NCBI RefSeq assembly: GCF_001431295.2
Contig: NZ_LKAJ02000001.1
Span: forward strand, 186,001-250,000
Length of the DNA stretch: 64,000 bases
Direction of reading: 5' to 3'
Origin: Candidatus Berkiella aquae
GTDB lineage: Bacteria; Pseudomonadota; Gammaproteobacteria; Berkiellales; Berkiellaceae
The notes beneath the pieces were generated by a model. The model made no database searches. It was not told the DNA's origin and saw nothing but the letters and a program-made list of their open reading frames with translations. Position numbers and translations under genes: made by a program. This document shows positions 44,217-53,167 of this stretch, piece after piece. The first letter of the stretch is position 1, and each line of letters starts with the position of its first letter.

Positions 44217-46203
44217 TATTAGAGGCATTCATCAACTTATTTTCTTGAGAGCGCGTGTAATGTTGTTTGGGTTTCATGGCGTTAGATGGTTTGGTTTGCT
44301 TTTTGACTTTGTCAAAAAGCGGCGTTAACGATGGGCCTGTTTTTTGATATGAAGGAGCCACTTTTTTAGGCACAGAAAGTCCTTTAGGTTTTTCTATCAG
44401 TTCTGTTACCGGTACCAGGGTGCAATTTGCTAATGCTTTTCTGAGTCTAAGCATTGCTTCTAAAATATCGATAGTCGGCATGCAAAATGAAAACCGCAGC
44501 CAAGGTTTGGAAAATTCAAAATTCACTTCATTCGGGATCATGTTAACATCCGTCAAACAATAGATAAATTTTTGCATGTCCATACTGGTCTGCAATTCGG
44601 TGTTGCCGATATATTTGCCTTGAAAAGCACTAAAATCTAATAAGAGAAAAAAACCAGATTCAGGTGTAATAACGACTTTTAATCCTGGAATACCTTTTAA
44701 AATGTCTTCTTGTTGTTTGGATGAAATTTTCTGTTCCGTTAAGATGGTTGTTATTTTTTTTTGCAAGGTTTTATTGGCAATATCTGAAATCCCTTTGACC
44801 AAGGCAAGGGTGAAATCTCGACGAAAAGCATATTCTGTGCTGGTTTCTTCAATGTGTGCTTGTTTGTCGTTTTCTGGCATATTAAAAACAGAATATAAAG
44901 CTTTTTGAGTGTAAATAGAGGGCATATTAACATGCATAAAAACCTGATGCGCAATAGCTTTAATCAGATCTTTAGGACCTAGCGCAATGCCTGCTCTTAC
45001 CGCCGCTAAGCCATATTGTTTAGAAAGGCTATATAAAGTTACGCTGCGCTGTTGCATCGCTGTTTTTGCGAAAGTCCCCGGTCTTTTTTTGCTAGGTGGT
45101 AAAATAAGCTCATAATAAGTAATATCATCAATGACGGTAATGTCAGGGAATTTTTCAAGCTCTGTGGCTAAGCGTTCTATTTCTAGCTGCGTCATAATGC
45201 TGCCAAATGGCATATGAGGATTGATGTGAAAATAACTTCTAACACGCGGGCATAGCGGCAATGCTAATTTTTCCTGCCAAAGTGTTTTCAAAGATCGCGA
45301 AGCAAGGTATTGCTCAAGCATTGTATTGAAATCTTCAGTTGCTGCATCGAGTTCGGTATAGACAAGTTGATTATGTTTTGTGACAAGCGTCAATAATTTA
45401 GCATGTTGCTTATATAATTGAGGAATGGCTTTTTGATTGCCTAATACAGAGAGTACATTCTTTGTTATCTCAAGTATCTCGTTATATTTTTTGAGAAGAT
45501 TGGCATTGGTTTGCAAAATCAGTTTGCGTAGTTGCGTTGTTGTCGGTTTATAATGATTTTTTTCCGTTAAAGGAAAAGTAACCAATTGTGCTTTTGCTTG
45601 TGAGATAGAATCAACAAACAGTCCATAAGTTGGGGTCGCAGCGATAATAGCATCTTCAGATGTTTTAATGATGGCTTTCATTAAAAAAGAAAATAATTCA
45701 CTGGTGCCATGTCCATGCATGACATATAAATCTTCTTTTGCATTCTCTTCATAAGGGTCACGACCAATCGTGGTGTCTTTATCAATAATTTCGAGTTCAG
45801 TAAAGTGTGTTTTTGCAGCCTTGGCTAGTTTTTTTAAAGGGAGATGGTCAATATAATCTGCCATTTCATGTGCCGCGATAGAATGTAATTCTGCTTCAAC
45901 AGCTTCCGGCAATAAAAAGCCACTGCTGCCAGTACTCGCATCAATAGGGCGTTTATGCAGTTGTTGCCATGATTTAATCACATAATTTATGCCAACACCT
46001 TGTTGCCATTCATGTTGAACATCTCCTAATCGCTTCATTTTGGCAGTATAATCTGGGGATTTTGCTAAAGGTTCTGATGAGTGAGATTCAGCAAATTTGC
46101 TGTAATTTGTTAACAACTTTGAATGCAACATGAAAAATAGCACACTTGAAAAAAGTTTGAATGCTACCGATGTTTCTGAATGATGTAAAGTAATAAGAGA
46201 CAT
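44191..46203 (-). CDS. Oversized aminotransferase class I/II-like PLP enzyme
   Basis: The 670-residue protein contains a fold-type I PLP domain. GHGTSELFSFLMKAI near residue 180 fits the cofactor phosphate region, ATPTYGLF follows, then DDITYYELI. The likely Schiff-base Lys is in YSLSKQYGLAAVRAGIA near residue 395. Classical members have ~400 residues; here ~80 extra residues precede the domain, a helical insertion of ~80 residues occurs near residues 225-310, and a basic tail ends the protein. It lies 40 bp downstream of the leucine-type dehydrogenase gene on the same strand and may join it in branched-chain amino acid metabolism. The start is uncertain (46203 or 46131). Confidence 0.72.
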   Translation of the reverse strand: MSLITLHHSETSVAFKLFSSVLFFMLHSKLLTNYSKFAESHSSEPLAKSPDYTAKMKRLGDVQHEWQQGVGINYVIKSWQQLHKRPIDASTGSSGFLLPEAVEAELHSIAAHEMADYIDHLPLKKLAKAAKTHFTELEIIDKDTTIGRDPYEENAKEDLYVMHGHGTSELFSFLMKAIIKTSEDAIIAATPTYGLFVDSISQAKAQLVTFPLTEKNHYKPTTTQLRKLILQTNANLLKKYNEILEITKNVLSVLGNQKAIPQLYKQHAKLLTLVTKHNQLVYTELDAATEDFNTMLEQYLASRSLKTLWQEKLALPLCPRVRSYFHINPHMPFGSIMTQLEIERLATELEKFPDITVIDDITYYELILPPSKKRPGTFAKTAMQQRSVTLYSLSKQYGLAAVRAGIALGPKDLIKAIAHQVFMHVNMPSIYTQKALYSVFNMPENDKQAHIEETSTEYAFRRDFTLALVKGISDIANKTLQKKITTILTEQKISSKQQEDILKGIPGLKVVITPESGFFLLLDFSAFQGKYIGNTELQTSMDMQKFIYCLTDVNMIPNEVNFEFSKPWLRFSFCMPTIDILEAMLRLRKALANCTLVPVTELIEKPKGLSVPKKVAPSYQKTGPSLTPLFDKVKKQTKPSNAMKPKQHYTRSQENKLMNASNINPFAKLR

Positions 46204-46243
46204 GTTCGAATGAATATATTGGTATTTTTAGGATATTTAAGGT

Positions 46244-47323
46244 TTAAGAATATAAACGCTGCTCAGCGAGCCGATTAGCAATCGTTGTGGTAGGTAAATT
46301 TTCTTTTGTTGCACATTCAAAGATGATAAGCAACGTATTATAAATATTATTGACATTTTCTTTCGCGATACTTTCTTGCTTGCCGTAATATTGTGCATAC
46401 ACATGAATGAGTCCACCAGCATTAATGACATAATCTGGTGCATATAAAATACCACGTTCTTTTAGGCGAACAGCAAGTTCTAAATTTTCTAATTGATTGT
46501 TAGCAGAGCCTGCAATAATCGGAGCATTGATCTCATTGATATTCTGAGTGTTGACCGGGTTGCTAAGAGCGCAAGGTGCAAAAACATCACACGCTACTTG
46601 ATGAATTTGCTCCGGAGCAATCACTTTGGCTGAAAATTCAGCAACACATCGTTTTACATTTTCGGGATTGATATCACAGATAGTTAAAATTGCGCCATGC
46701 TGATGGAGTTCTTTGGCAAGTCGATATCCCACATTACCAACGCCTTGAATAGCGACATGAATGTTTTGCAAAGAATCTTTTTGTAATTGATATTTTACAG
46801 CCGCTTCAATGCCACGACGTACACCAAAAGCAGTTAAGATAGAAGGATCTTTTTGTATAAATGATTGTTGGCTATTACCCGTAACATAAGGCGTAACAGT
46901 TCTAATAATATCCATATCCATCATATGAGTACCGCTATCTTCAGCAGTAATATAGCGACCTCCCAGTTCATTGACGGTTTGACCGAAGAGTCGAAACAGA
47001 TGAGTTCGATCATACGTTTTGTTAGGCTTAATTAAAACAGCTTTCCCGCCACCTAATGGTAAATGGCTAATCGCTGCTTTGTAACTCATACCTTGCGCTA
47101 AACGCAGACAGTCAATGATCGCGGCTTCTAGAGAATGATAGGGTTGAAAACGACACCCACCTAAGGCGGGACCTAGGCGAGTACTGTGAATCGCAATAAT
47201 GGCTAAAAGACCAGATGCCGTATCGCGTTTAATATGCAATTCACCATATTGGAGCTGCTGAAAAACCGAATAAAATTCAGGATTGTTCGCATTACTCGTA
47301 AAATGATCGGTAAAGGATTTCAT
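46244..47323 (-). CDS. Leucine/valine-type amino acid dehydrogenase
   Basis: The 359-residue enzyme belongs to the Glu/Leu/Phe/Val dehydrogenase family and resembles leucine dehydrogenase: GPALGGCRFQPY near residue 50, the catalytic Lys in LPLGGGKAVLIKP near residue 90, ITAEDSGTHMMDM, and the NAD-binding GVGNVGYRLAKELHQHG near residue 193. It would deaminate branched-chain amino acids to 2-oxo acids using NAD+. Length is standard. An aminotransferase-like gene follows 40 bp downstream, suggesting joint amino acid catabolism. Confidence 0.9.
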   Translation of the reverse strand: MKSFTDHFTSNANNPEFYSVFQQLQYGELHIKRDTASGLLAIIAIHSTRLGPALGGCRFQPYHSLEAAIIDCLRLAQGMSYKAAISHLPLGGGKAVLIKPNKTYDRTHLFRLFGQTVNELGGRYITAEDSGTHMMDMDIIRTVTPYVTGNSQQSFIQKDPSILTAFGVRRGIEAAVKYQLQKDSLQNIHVAIQGVGNVGYRLAKELHQHGAILTICDINPENVKRCVAEFSAKVIAPEQIHQVACDVFAPCALSNPVNTQNINEINAPIIAGSANNQLENLELAVRLKERGILYAPDYVINAGGLIHVYAQYYGKQESIAKENVNNIYNTLLIIFECATKENLPTTTIANRLAEQRLYS

Positions 47324-47454
47324 AGTCTACCATTAAGTGCCGATGATTATTCTGTATGAAACTCTACTTTGCTTTTGCCCTGATATAAAAAGCAGTTTAG
47401 CTTCAAAATAAGATACAAAAAGATCATCGACCAATTGTTGAAAAAGTGAAGCGC

Positions 47455-49584
47455 ATGAATGAATTGACGATAGCTACTATTTTAATTATTGGCGATCCTA
47501 AACGAGAAGGGTTGCCTGTCTCACAAGCATCGAGTGTTCATGGTTTTCAAGTACAAGTTATTTCGACTAAATCATTAAAAGATGCGATAAAGATAATATT
47601 AGAAAAATCGATTGATTTGATCTTATGTGAGTTTCATCTGGTTGATGGTGCAGCAACAGATTTGTTAAATGCATTGAGTCATTTAACCGTAAGAATGTTA
47701 CCTATTATTATCGTTGCAGAAGAAGCAGATGAAAAATATGCCATACAATCCTTTCGTAAAGGCGCCAAAGATTTTGTTATCAAAGACAAAAGTAACCATT
47801 ACTTGCAGAGACTTCCATTAGTCATCGAAAAGGTACTAAGAGATGAATGTCGGTATCGCGACAACACAAGGATTAAAAAGAATAATGAAGCTATTTTAGC
47901 CTCTATTTCAGATGGCATTATAGGGATTAACTTACAAGGAACCATTACCTTTGCAAATCCTGTTGCAGCAATGTATCTTAAACAATCGTTGCAAGATCTC
48001 ATTAATCACCCTATTGAAAATTTCGCTGAAAATGTGAGCGATGAATTCTTGGTATCGCTTAAAAAAGCAATAGAAACAGTTGAGAAAACAAACGATTTAA
48101 CAGCTATTGGACAATATATACTTTCCTTTAATGAATCGAGTTCAAAAAATGAAATAAAAGTCTATTTAACACCCATATTTGATGAGTTAATGCATATTGA
48201 AGGGTATGTGCTTTCATTTCGTGATATAACCGGAACGCACAAATCACAAGAAGAGATGATGGCTAATGACGAACAAGATCACTTAACAGGACTTCTAACG
48301 CGTAAATCATTGTTAAATCAGCTAAAGTATTCTGTAGCCTATTGTCAGCGTTATCGTACTAAGTGCGCAGTGCTATTTATCGATTTAGATGGTTTTAAGA
48401 CATTTAATGATGCGTTAGGCCATGATTGTGGGGATGAATTATTATTTAAAGTCAGCGAACGGATTCGCAGTGTTATCCGAAAAGTAGACTATATGGCAAG
48501 AACGGGAAGCGATGAATTTATCGTGTTGCTCACACATATCAAACATACGAATGATGCAAGTAAAGTTGCAGTGAAGATCAATCGTGCTTTGTTACCTTTT
48601 TTTGAATTAAATGGTGAAAAATATCAAATTACCGCAAGCATTGGTATTGCTCTAAATCCTGATGATAGTGAAGATCCAGAAAAGTTGTTGCAATATGCTG
48701 ATTTTGCAATGAGTTTGGCCAAGAAAAAAGGAAGAAATCATTATCAATATTTTCAATCGGATTTAAATTTAGAAGCTGAACGTCTTATGCGCTTGTCAAA
48801 TGATTTGCGTACTGCCGTACAAACTGAGCAATTTGATTTATATTTTCAACCACAAATCGACGCCAAAACAGGTGAACTAACAGGCTTTGAAGCATTAAGT
48901 CGTTGGCATCATCCCATTTTAGGAGATATCCCACCAACCGTCTTCATTTCATTGGCAGAGGATATTGGTATTATTTCAGATATTGGGCGTTGGGTTTTCA
49001 AGAAGGCTTGCGAATATTACCTCATTTGGGAAGGTCAAGGGTTATCTCATTTTTTGTTTAGTGTTAATTTGTCAATTAAAGATCTACAGCAAGGTGACTT
49101 CGTTGCAGAGCTTGCTGAAATGATTTATGAACAGAAAGTGAATCCTAATCGTTTTCAATTAGAGATTACAGAATCCATTTTTGCACATAATACTCAAGAA
49201 ATCATTGATAAACTTTACCAGTTGAAACAACTAGGTTTCAAAATTGCGATGGATGATTTTGGTACAGGTTATTCTTGTTTAAGCTATTTAAGAGATCTAC
49301 CCATTGATGTGATTAAGATAGATCAATCCTTCGTGCAGGCCATTAGCCTACAAAATAATGAACGCCATAAAGCCATTCTCGCTGCTATCTTTGAACTGGC
49401 TAAATGCTTGAATATTGCGACTCTTGCAGAAGGGGTTGAAACAAATGAACAAGCAGAATATCTGCGTTCACTAGCATGCGATCAATTTCAAGGCTTTTTA
49501 ATCGCAAAACCAATGCCCTTTGTTGATGCTACCCAATTTCTCAAAAATCATCATATTGCAAATCAGTCTTTTAATAGGGGCTAG
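47455..49584 (+). CDS. REC-PAS-GGDEF-EAL protein, probable c-di-GMP phosphodiesterase
   Basis: Domains in order: an N-terminal receiver-like domain (residues ~5-125), a PAS-like domain (~145-255), GGDEF (~275-430) and EAL (~445-700). In the receiver the phospho-acceptor Asp is replaced by Glu (LILCEFHLVDG). The GGDEF motif reads RTGSDEF, so cyclase activity is doubtful. The EAL domain keeps GFEALSRW, VNLS, LEITES, MDDFGTGYS, IKIDQSF and AEGVE, so phosphodiesterase activity is likely. I start at ATG 47455; a GTG nine bases upstream is possible. Its end overlaps the convergent pnuT-like gene by 14 bp. Confidence 0.9.
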   Translation: MNELTIATILIIGDPKREGLPVSQASSVHGFQVQVISTKSLKDAIKIILEKSIDLILCEFHLVDGAATDLLNALSHLTVRMLPIIIVAEEADEKYAIQSFRKGAKDFVIKDKSNHYLQRLPLVIEKVLRDECRYRDNTRIKKNNEAILASISDGIIGINLQGTITFANPVAAMYLKQSLQDLINHPIENFAENVSDEFLVSLKKAIETVEKTNDLTAIGQYILSFNESSSKNEIKVYLTPIFDELMHIEGYVLSFRDITGTHKSQEEMMANDEQDHLTGLLTRKSLLNQLKYSVAYCQRYRTKCAVLFIDLDGFKTFNDALGHDCGDELLFKVSERIRSVIRKVDYMARTGSDEFIVLLTHIKHTNDASKVAVKINRALLPFFELNGEKYQITASIGIALNPDDSEDPEKLLQYADFAMSLAKKKGRNHYQYFQSDLNLEAERLMRLSNDLRTAVQTEQFDLYFQPQIDAKTGELTGFEALSRWHHPILGDIPPTVFISLAEDIGIISDIGRWVFKKACEYYLIWEGQGLSHFLFSVNLSIKDLQQGDFVAELAEMIYEQKVNPNRFQLEITESIFAHNTQEIIDKLYQLKQLGFKIAMDDFGTGYSCLSYLRDLPIDVIKIDQSFVQAISLQNNERHKAILAAIFELAKCLNIATLAEGVETNEQAEYLRSLACDQFQGFLIAKPMPFVDATQFLKNHHIANQSFNRG

Positions 49585-50173
49585 CATGCTCCGCGTGCAC
49601 CTCAAGTACAGTGGTTTGTTGATGAAATAATTTTCGCCAACGATAATAGCCCACAACCGCCATAATCAAATAAAGCCAATGGACAGCGCTATGAAATGGT
49701 AAGCCTTTATAAAGTTGTAAAAGCGCAACCAGGACGTCAACGATAAACCAAAGTATCCAGCAATGAATGATCTTAATGCACAATAACCATTGGGCAATCA
49801 GACTTAAAATAGTTGTAGAAGCATCCCAATAAGGAATGGTTGAATCAGTATGAGCTGATAAAGTTTGTGCCATTAAGATGATTCCACTGGCAGCAAGTAG
49901 GGCATAGTAAGAGATCTCTTTCCATGATAAATAACGAATAGCACGAGAAGGTTTGCTCGTTGCTTTTGCTGACCATTGAAACCAACCATATAACATCGAT
50001 ATGAAATAAATCCCTTCGAGTATTAAATGGCCATAAATGCCTTTTTGCCAATACAAAGTAACATTGAGTGTTATCGCAAAAATGCCGACAAGCCAAGCAA
50101 GGCGACGCGCTTGTGTAAAATAATAGGTGGAAAGCAAAGATAGGCTGGCGCCTGTAAAATCAAGCCAATTCAT
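49571..50173 (-). CDS. pnuT: PnuC-family transporter, probable thiamine carrier PnuT
   Basis: The 200-residue integral membrane protein has seven predicted helices and the PnuC-family segment LVGIFAITLNVTLYWQKGIYGHLILEG near residues 28-55 (read as two overlapping motifs), with YFISMLYGWFQW and a C-terminal GYYRWRKLF. PnuC-type carriers move unphosphorylated vitamins for intracellular trapping. A TPP riboswitch immediately precedes the ATG, so the substrate is most likely thiamine (PnuT) rather than nicotinamide riboside. The cargo assignment is inference from that control element. Confidence 0.88.
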   Translation of the reverse strand: MNWLDFTGASLSLLSTYYFTQARRLAWLVGIFAITLNVTLYWQKGIYGHLILEGIYFISMLYGWFQWSAKATSKPSRAIRYLSWKEISYYALLAASGIILMAQTLSAHTDSTIPYWDASTTILSLIAQWLLCIKIIHCWILWFIVDVLVALLQLYKGLPFHSAVHWLYLIMAVVGYYRWRKLFHQQTTVLEVHAEHASPY

Positions 50174-50245
50174 ACAACTCCCTTCGCTGGCATTACCCAG
50201 ACAGGTTCAACGGGTTTATTCTCAGCCACCGTTCTGCCTACTTTA
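50174..50245 (-). promoter_or_regulatory. TPP riboswitch upstream of pnuT
   Basis: Reading the minus strand, the conserved THI-box core is clear: GGCTGAGA, then ACCCGTTGAACCTG, TCTGGGTAATGCCAGCGAAG and GGGAG ending five bases before the ATG. The purine-rich 3' edge of the aptamer is itself the ribosome-binding site, implying translational control by ligand. The 5' strand of the basal stem is not clearly paired, and a dispersed repeat starts ~8 bp further upstream. Confidence 0.85.
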
Positions 50246-50252
50246 GCTTTAT

Positions 50253-50396
50253 GCGTTGTTGCCTGCGGATCCTTACAATCCTCATTTACTAACGTAAACT
50301 TCGGCCCGTCTTCGCTGAAGCTACGCCGGGTCTCTTATTACGAGTCCGCCGTAGCTCTTAGCGTAGGCTGGGTTGTTCGGTCCTTGGCGCCTAGCC
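50253..50396 (+). repeat. 144-bp dispersed intergenic repeat, copy 2
   Basis: This is the second copy of the element at 41599-41742, same length and orientation, with shared blocks AATCCTCAT, CGGCCCGTCTTCGCT, AGCTACGCCGGGTCT and CGCCTAGCC. It abuts the TPP riboswitch. The remaining ~110 bp to uppP hold a small hairpin TTTTGCT/AGCAAAA near 50428-50444. Confidence 0.75.
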
Positions 50397-50508
50397 TAAA
50401 GCTAAATTAGTTGAACGTATGCTCTCATTTTGCTTTCAGCAAAAAACAAACGAGCAAGCAGCACCCCAAAAATAGTGATTAAATTTAGTCGGGAGAGTGT
50501 AACAGATT

Positions 50509-51309
50509 TTACCAAAACATAAAGAGTAAAATACCACCCAGTGCGAGTCGATAGCAGACAAAGGGTAGTACACCTATTCTGCCAATTAGACCCAAGAAGG
50601 CCTTAATACAAAAGTAAGCACTAATCGCGGCAAATAAGATACCAATAGCAAGGTAACTCCAAGCCACCGGATCGGGTGAACGAATAATTTTTAAACCTTC
50701 ATAGCTGCCAGCTAATACAATAAGTGGAATAGAAAGTAAAAAGGAAAATTTAGCGCTAGTTGCTCGATTGTATCCTAAGCCTAATCCTGCAGTTAAGGTA
50801 ATGCCAGAGCGAGAGGTACCTGGAATCAATGCTAAAATTTGGGCAAAACCAATGATCAGTACATCTTTCCACCGTAATTGTCCCATCAGTTTGCTATGAC
50901 TTGAAAACCGATCGCTAGCCAGTAATAGCAAACCAAATGAAATGGTGGAACATGCAATCACTAATGGAGAGCGCAACGTGGTTGCAATGAAATCATGTGC
51001 AAGCCATCCGACCAGTGCAATAGGAAATGAGGCAATAATTAATTGCCAAGCAAGTTTGCTATAAAAACGAGATGGTTTACCTTGAATGGAGCGCCAAAAA
51101 CCGGCTTGCAGGCGTATTAACTCTTGACGAAAATAAAAACAAACCGCAAATAAAGTGCCGACATGAACAGCAACATCAAATGCAAGCCCTTGATCGCGCC
51201 ACCCAGTTAATAAAGGCACTAATATCAAATGAGCTGAGCTAGAAATAGGTAGAAATTCTGTTAAGCCTTGCACAATAGCCAAGGTAATCACTTGCATTAA
51301 TTCGCTCAT
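50509..51309 (-). CDS. uppP: Undecaprenyl-diphosphate phosphatase (BacA family)
   Basis: The 266-residue, multi-helix membrane enzyme dephosphorylates undecaprenyl pyrophosphate so the lipid carrier of peptidoglycan and polysaccharide precursors can be reused; it also confers bacitracin tolerance. The active-site motifs are LTEFLPISSSAHLIL near residue 16 (E-rich box) and PGTSRSGITLTAGL near residue 165. Its ATG overlaps the upstream secreted-protein gene by 4 bp. Confidence 0.95.
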   Translation of the reverse strand: MSELMQVITLAIVQGLTEFLPISSSAHLILVPLLTGWRDQGLAFDVAVHVGTLFAVCFYFRQELIRLQAGFWRSIQGKPSRFYSKLAWQLIIASFPIALVGWLAHDFIATTLRSPLVIACSTISFGLLLLASDRFSSHSKLMGQLRWKDVLIIGFAQILALIPGTSRSGITLTAGLGLGYNRATSAKFSFLLSIPLIVLAGSYEGLKIIRSPDPVAWSYLAIGILFAAISAYFCIKAFLGLIGRIGVLPFVCYRLALGGILLFMFW

Positions 51310-51737
51310 GGTTTTGTTTTCGCTTGTTGATTACATTCGGGTTTAGACACTTTTTTCGATTGCATAAATTTTTCATATAAATCAAAAGTACATTGGCCAA
51401 TCACAGAGCCCCAACGGGTTGCTTCATCGGAATTCAATTCTGCTGGCAATGCTAAGGAGACATTATTTAGGCAAGCTTGGACAAATAATTTATTAAGATC
51501 GACGCATTCATTTTCTGTGATCTTAAAACAGGTCATAAAATGTTGATCTTTTTTGCAAAGTAATGAAGGTAGATTATTTTGCATATTTTCTATCCACGCT
51601 TTTTTATTGACTAAATTGTTCGTGGAAGATGCAGATGCAGCAGGTGCTTTGACAGGCCCAAGGATAGGTTCGCCAGCCCAAGCAAACTCAAGAAAACTAC
51701 CTATCATGAAAGTTAGTATTATAGCTATTATTTGCAT
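51306..51737 (-). CDS. Small secreted hypothetical protein coupled to uppP
   Basis: The 143-residue protein has an N-terminal signal peptide (IIAIILTFMIGSFLEFAWA). The mature part carries six cysteines, including LLCKKDQHFMTCFK, NECVDLNK and QCTFDLYEK, suggesting a disulfide-stabilised periplasmic domain. No family is recognised. It overlaps uppP by 4 bp (ATGA), so the two are translated together; an envelope role is inferred from that. Confidence 0.65.
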   Translation of the reverse strand: MQIIAIILTFMIGSFLEFAWAGEPILGPVKAPAASASSTNNLVNKKAWIENMQNNLPSLLCKKDQHFMTCFKITENECVDLNKLFVQACLNNVSLALPAELNSDEATRWGSVIGQCTFDLYEKFMQSKKVSKPECNQQAKTKP

Positions 51738-52008
51738 AAGATCCCTTAGTGAAGCATCGTGCTCTGAGTATAACGAATATGACCCAGGTTAGCACTGGTT
51801 GAGCAACAAACTCAGAGTGGTTGTCGACACTTTTTACATAAATCACCAAAACGGTAGTCGATTGCTCGACATTTGTTTTAGAAAAGCTTAAGCCATCAAA
51901 AATTTTCAATGTAATTTCAGTGTGATAAACCATGAAGCCCACAAAATAAAAATATTGGCATCAAGGTTGCATAAAGAAATGTAAAACATAAAAAGATGAT
52001 ATAAAAAA

Positions 52009-52377
52009 ATGAAAACAAAATTAATGGTATTGGTAGGGGTCTTTTTAATAGTGGGTTGTGCATTAAGCACGATTGCAAAAGAAAATCTCTCTTCTGAAAC
52101 GGCACAGGAAATCATCGTAAAACGCCCAATAGGTTGTTTTCTTGACGATGCGCCTGCACCACTTAGCATTGCAAGCTATGCCTTTTATCAAGCGCAAGTT
52201 GAAAAATCTCAACCAGTAAAAGCGCTGCACAACACAACCATGATGAGCTGTTTATTCATACGAATTGTACCTTATCCGCTACCGCTGCTTAGCCTGATGT
52301 CATGGTGGTTATTAGGGGCGATGATCGTGATATTACCCGGAATATTTTTGCGAACTTTACACAAAAAAAATGTCTAA
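52009..52377 (+). CDS. Small hypothetical membrane protein
   Basis: The 122-residue protein has a hydrophobic N-terminus containing VGC (LVGVFLIVGCALS), which could be a lipobox or a signal anchor. A second membrane segment lies near the C-terminus (LLSLMSWWLLGAMIVILPGIFL), followed by a basic end. No family is recognised. The next gene starts 17 bp later. The 270-bp gap before it shows no other gene. Confidence 0.55.
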   Translation: MKTKLMVLVGVFLIVGCALSTIAKENLSSETAQEIIVKRPIGCFLDDAPAPLSIASYAFYQAQVEKSQPVKALHNTTMMSCLFIRIVPYPLPLLSLMSWWLLGAMIVILPGIFLRTLHKKNV

Positions 52378-52394
52378 TCATTAAGGATAGAGAA

Positions 52395-52670
52395 ATGGCA
52401 AGGATTGATAGCTTAGGAGAAGAAATCATGTGGCATCATAAAACCAAACTAGGCACTTTTTGGATTGTAGAATCTGAAGAAAACCATCAGTACTACTTAG
52501 GCATGGATAGTGATTCATTGGGTTGCTATAAACGGATTGAAGATGCCATTAAGGATATTCGGGAGCAATCAACAGGACAGCTAAAATGGGATGAAGCGCG
52601 TTCAAGTGTTGTGCCTGAAGATGTGCATGAGTGGGCAGAAGGCGAACCTGAAAATTGGGACAAATTCTAG
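52395..52670 (+). CDS. Small hypothetical soluble protein
   Basis: The 91-residue acidic protein starts at ATG 52395 with AAGGA seven bases upstream; a longer reading from 52302 would overlap the previous gene and has no site. It is rich in Trp (MWHHKTKLGTFWIVES, EWAEGEPENW) with alternating strands and a helix (YKRIEDAIKDIREQ). The family and function are unknown. Confidence 0.6.
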   Translation: MARIDSLGEEIMWHHKTKLGTFWIVESEENHQYYLGMDSDSLGCYKRIEDAIKDIREQSTGQLKWDEARSSVVPEDVHEWAEGEPENWDKF

Positions 52671-52827
52671 TAATCTTACCAACCCATTCGATAAGGTAGC
52701 GATTTGCTGCCTTGCTTGGAGAGGGGAGGTCGGCTATCATGGCAGCCCTACTGATATTTTCGATAAAAACAACCATTTTGCATGGTGCACTTAGAAAGTG
52801 TGGCGATGCTTTGTAGAGGACAGTGAC

Positions 52828-53070
52828 ATGAAAGCCGATATCCATCCAGATTATAAAGTCGTTTCAGTGGTCTGTAACTGCGGAAACACCTTCGAAACGC
52901 GTTCAACCTATCGTCAAGAAACAATGCGAGTTGATATCTGTAATGAATGCCATCCTTTCTATACCGGCAAACATAAAGTTGTCGATACCGAAGGTCGTAT
53001 TGATAAATTCTATCGTCGATATGGTGCAAAAAATAAAATTGAAAGTGCACAAACCAGTGAAAGCAAGTAA
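52828..53070 (+). CDS. rpmE: 50S ribosomal protein L31, zinc-binding type
   Basis: The 80-residue L31 begins [10 protein letters not shown]. It carries the four-Cys zinc site: two in VVCNCGNTF near residue 17 and two in [11 protein letters not shown] near residue 37. The HPFYTG signature and the following [11 protein letters not shown] match L31. It belongs to the C+ type, whose paralogue is released under zinc starvation in some bacteria. I place the start at 52828, the family N-terminus. A strong terminator follows 25 bp after the stop. Confidence 0.96.
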   Translation: MKADIHPDYKVVSVVCNCGNTFETRSTYRQETMRVDICNECHPFYTGKHKVVDTEGRIDKFYRRYGAKNKIESAQTSESK

Positions 53071-53095
53071 TTGCACATATTAATTGTATGAAGAA

Positions 53096-53118
53096 GGGCG
53101 CGTTGGCGCCCTTTTTTT
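53096..53118 (+). terminator. Intrinsic terminator after rpmE
   Basis: GGGCGC pairs with GCGCCC around GTTG, followed by a run of seven T residues. Confidence 0.93.
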
Positions 53119-53167
53119 GTCTCAGAAGCATTAAAATCGAGACAAATCGTAGTATTGGGTGAGTTTT

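Noticed and set aside
51697-51942. 81-residue minus-strand frame upstream of the uppP operon
   Set aside because: It overlaps the start of the secreted-protein gene in another frame and has no ribosome-binding site or recognisable sequence.
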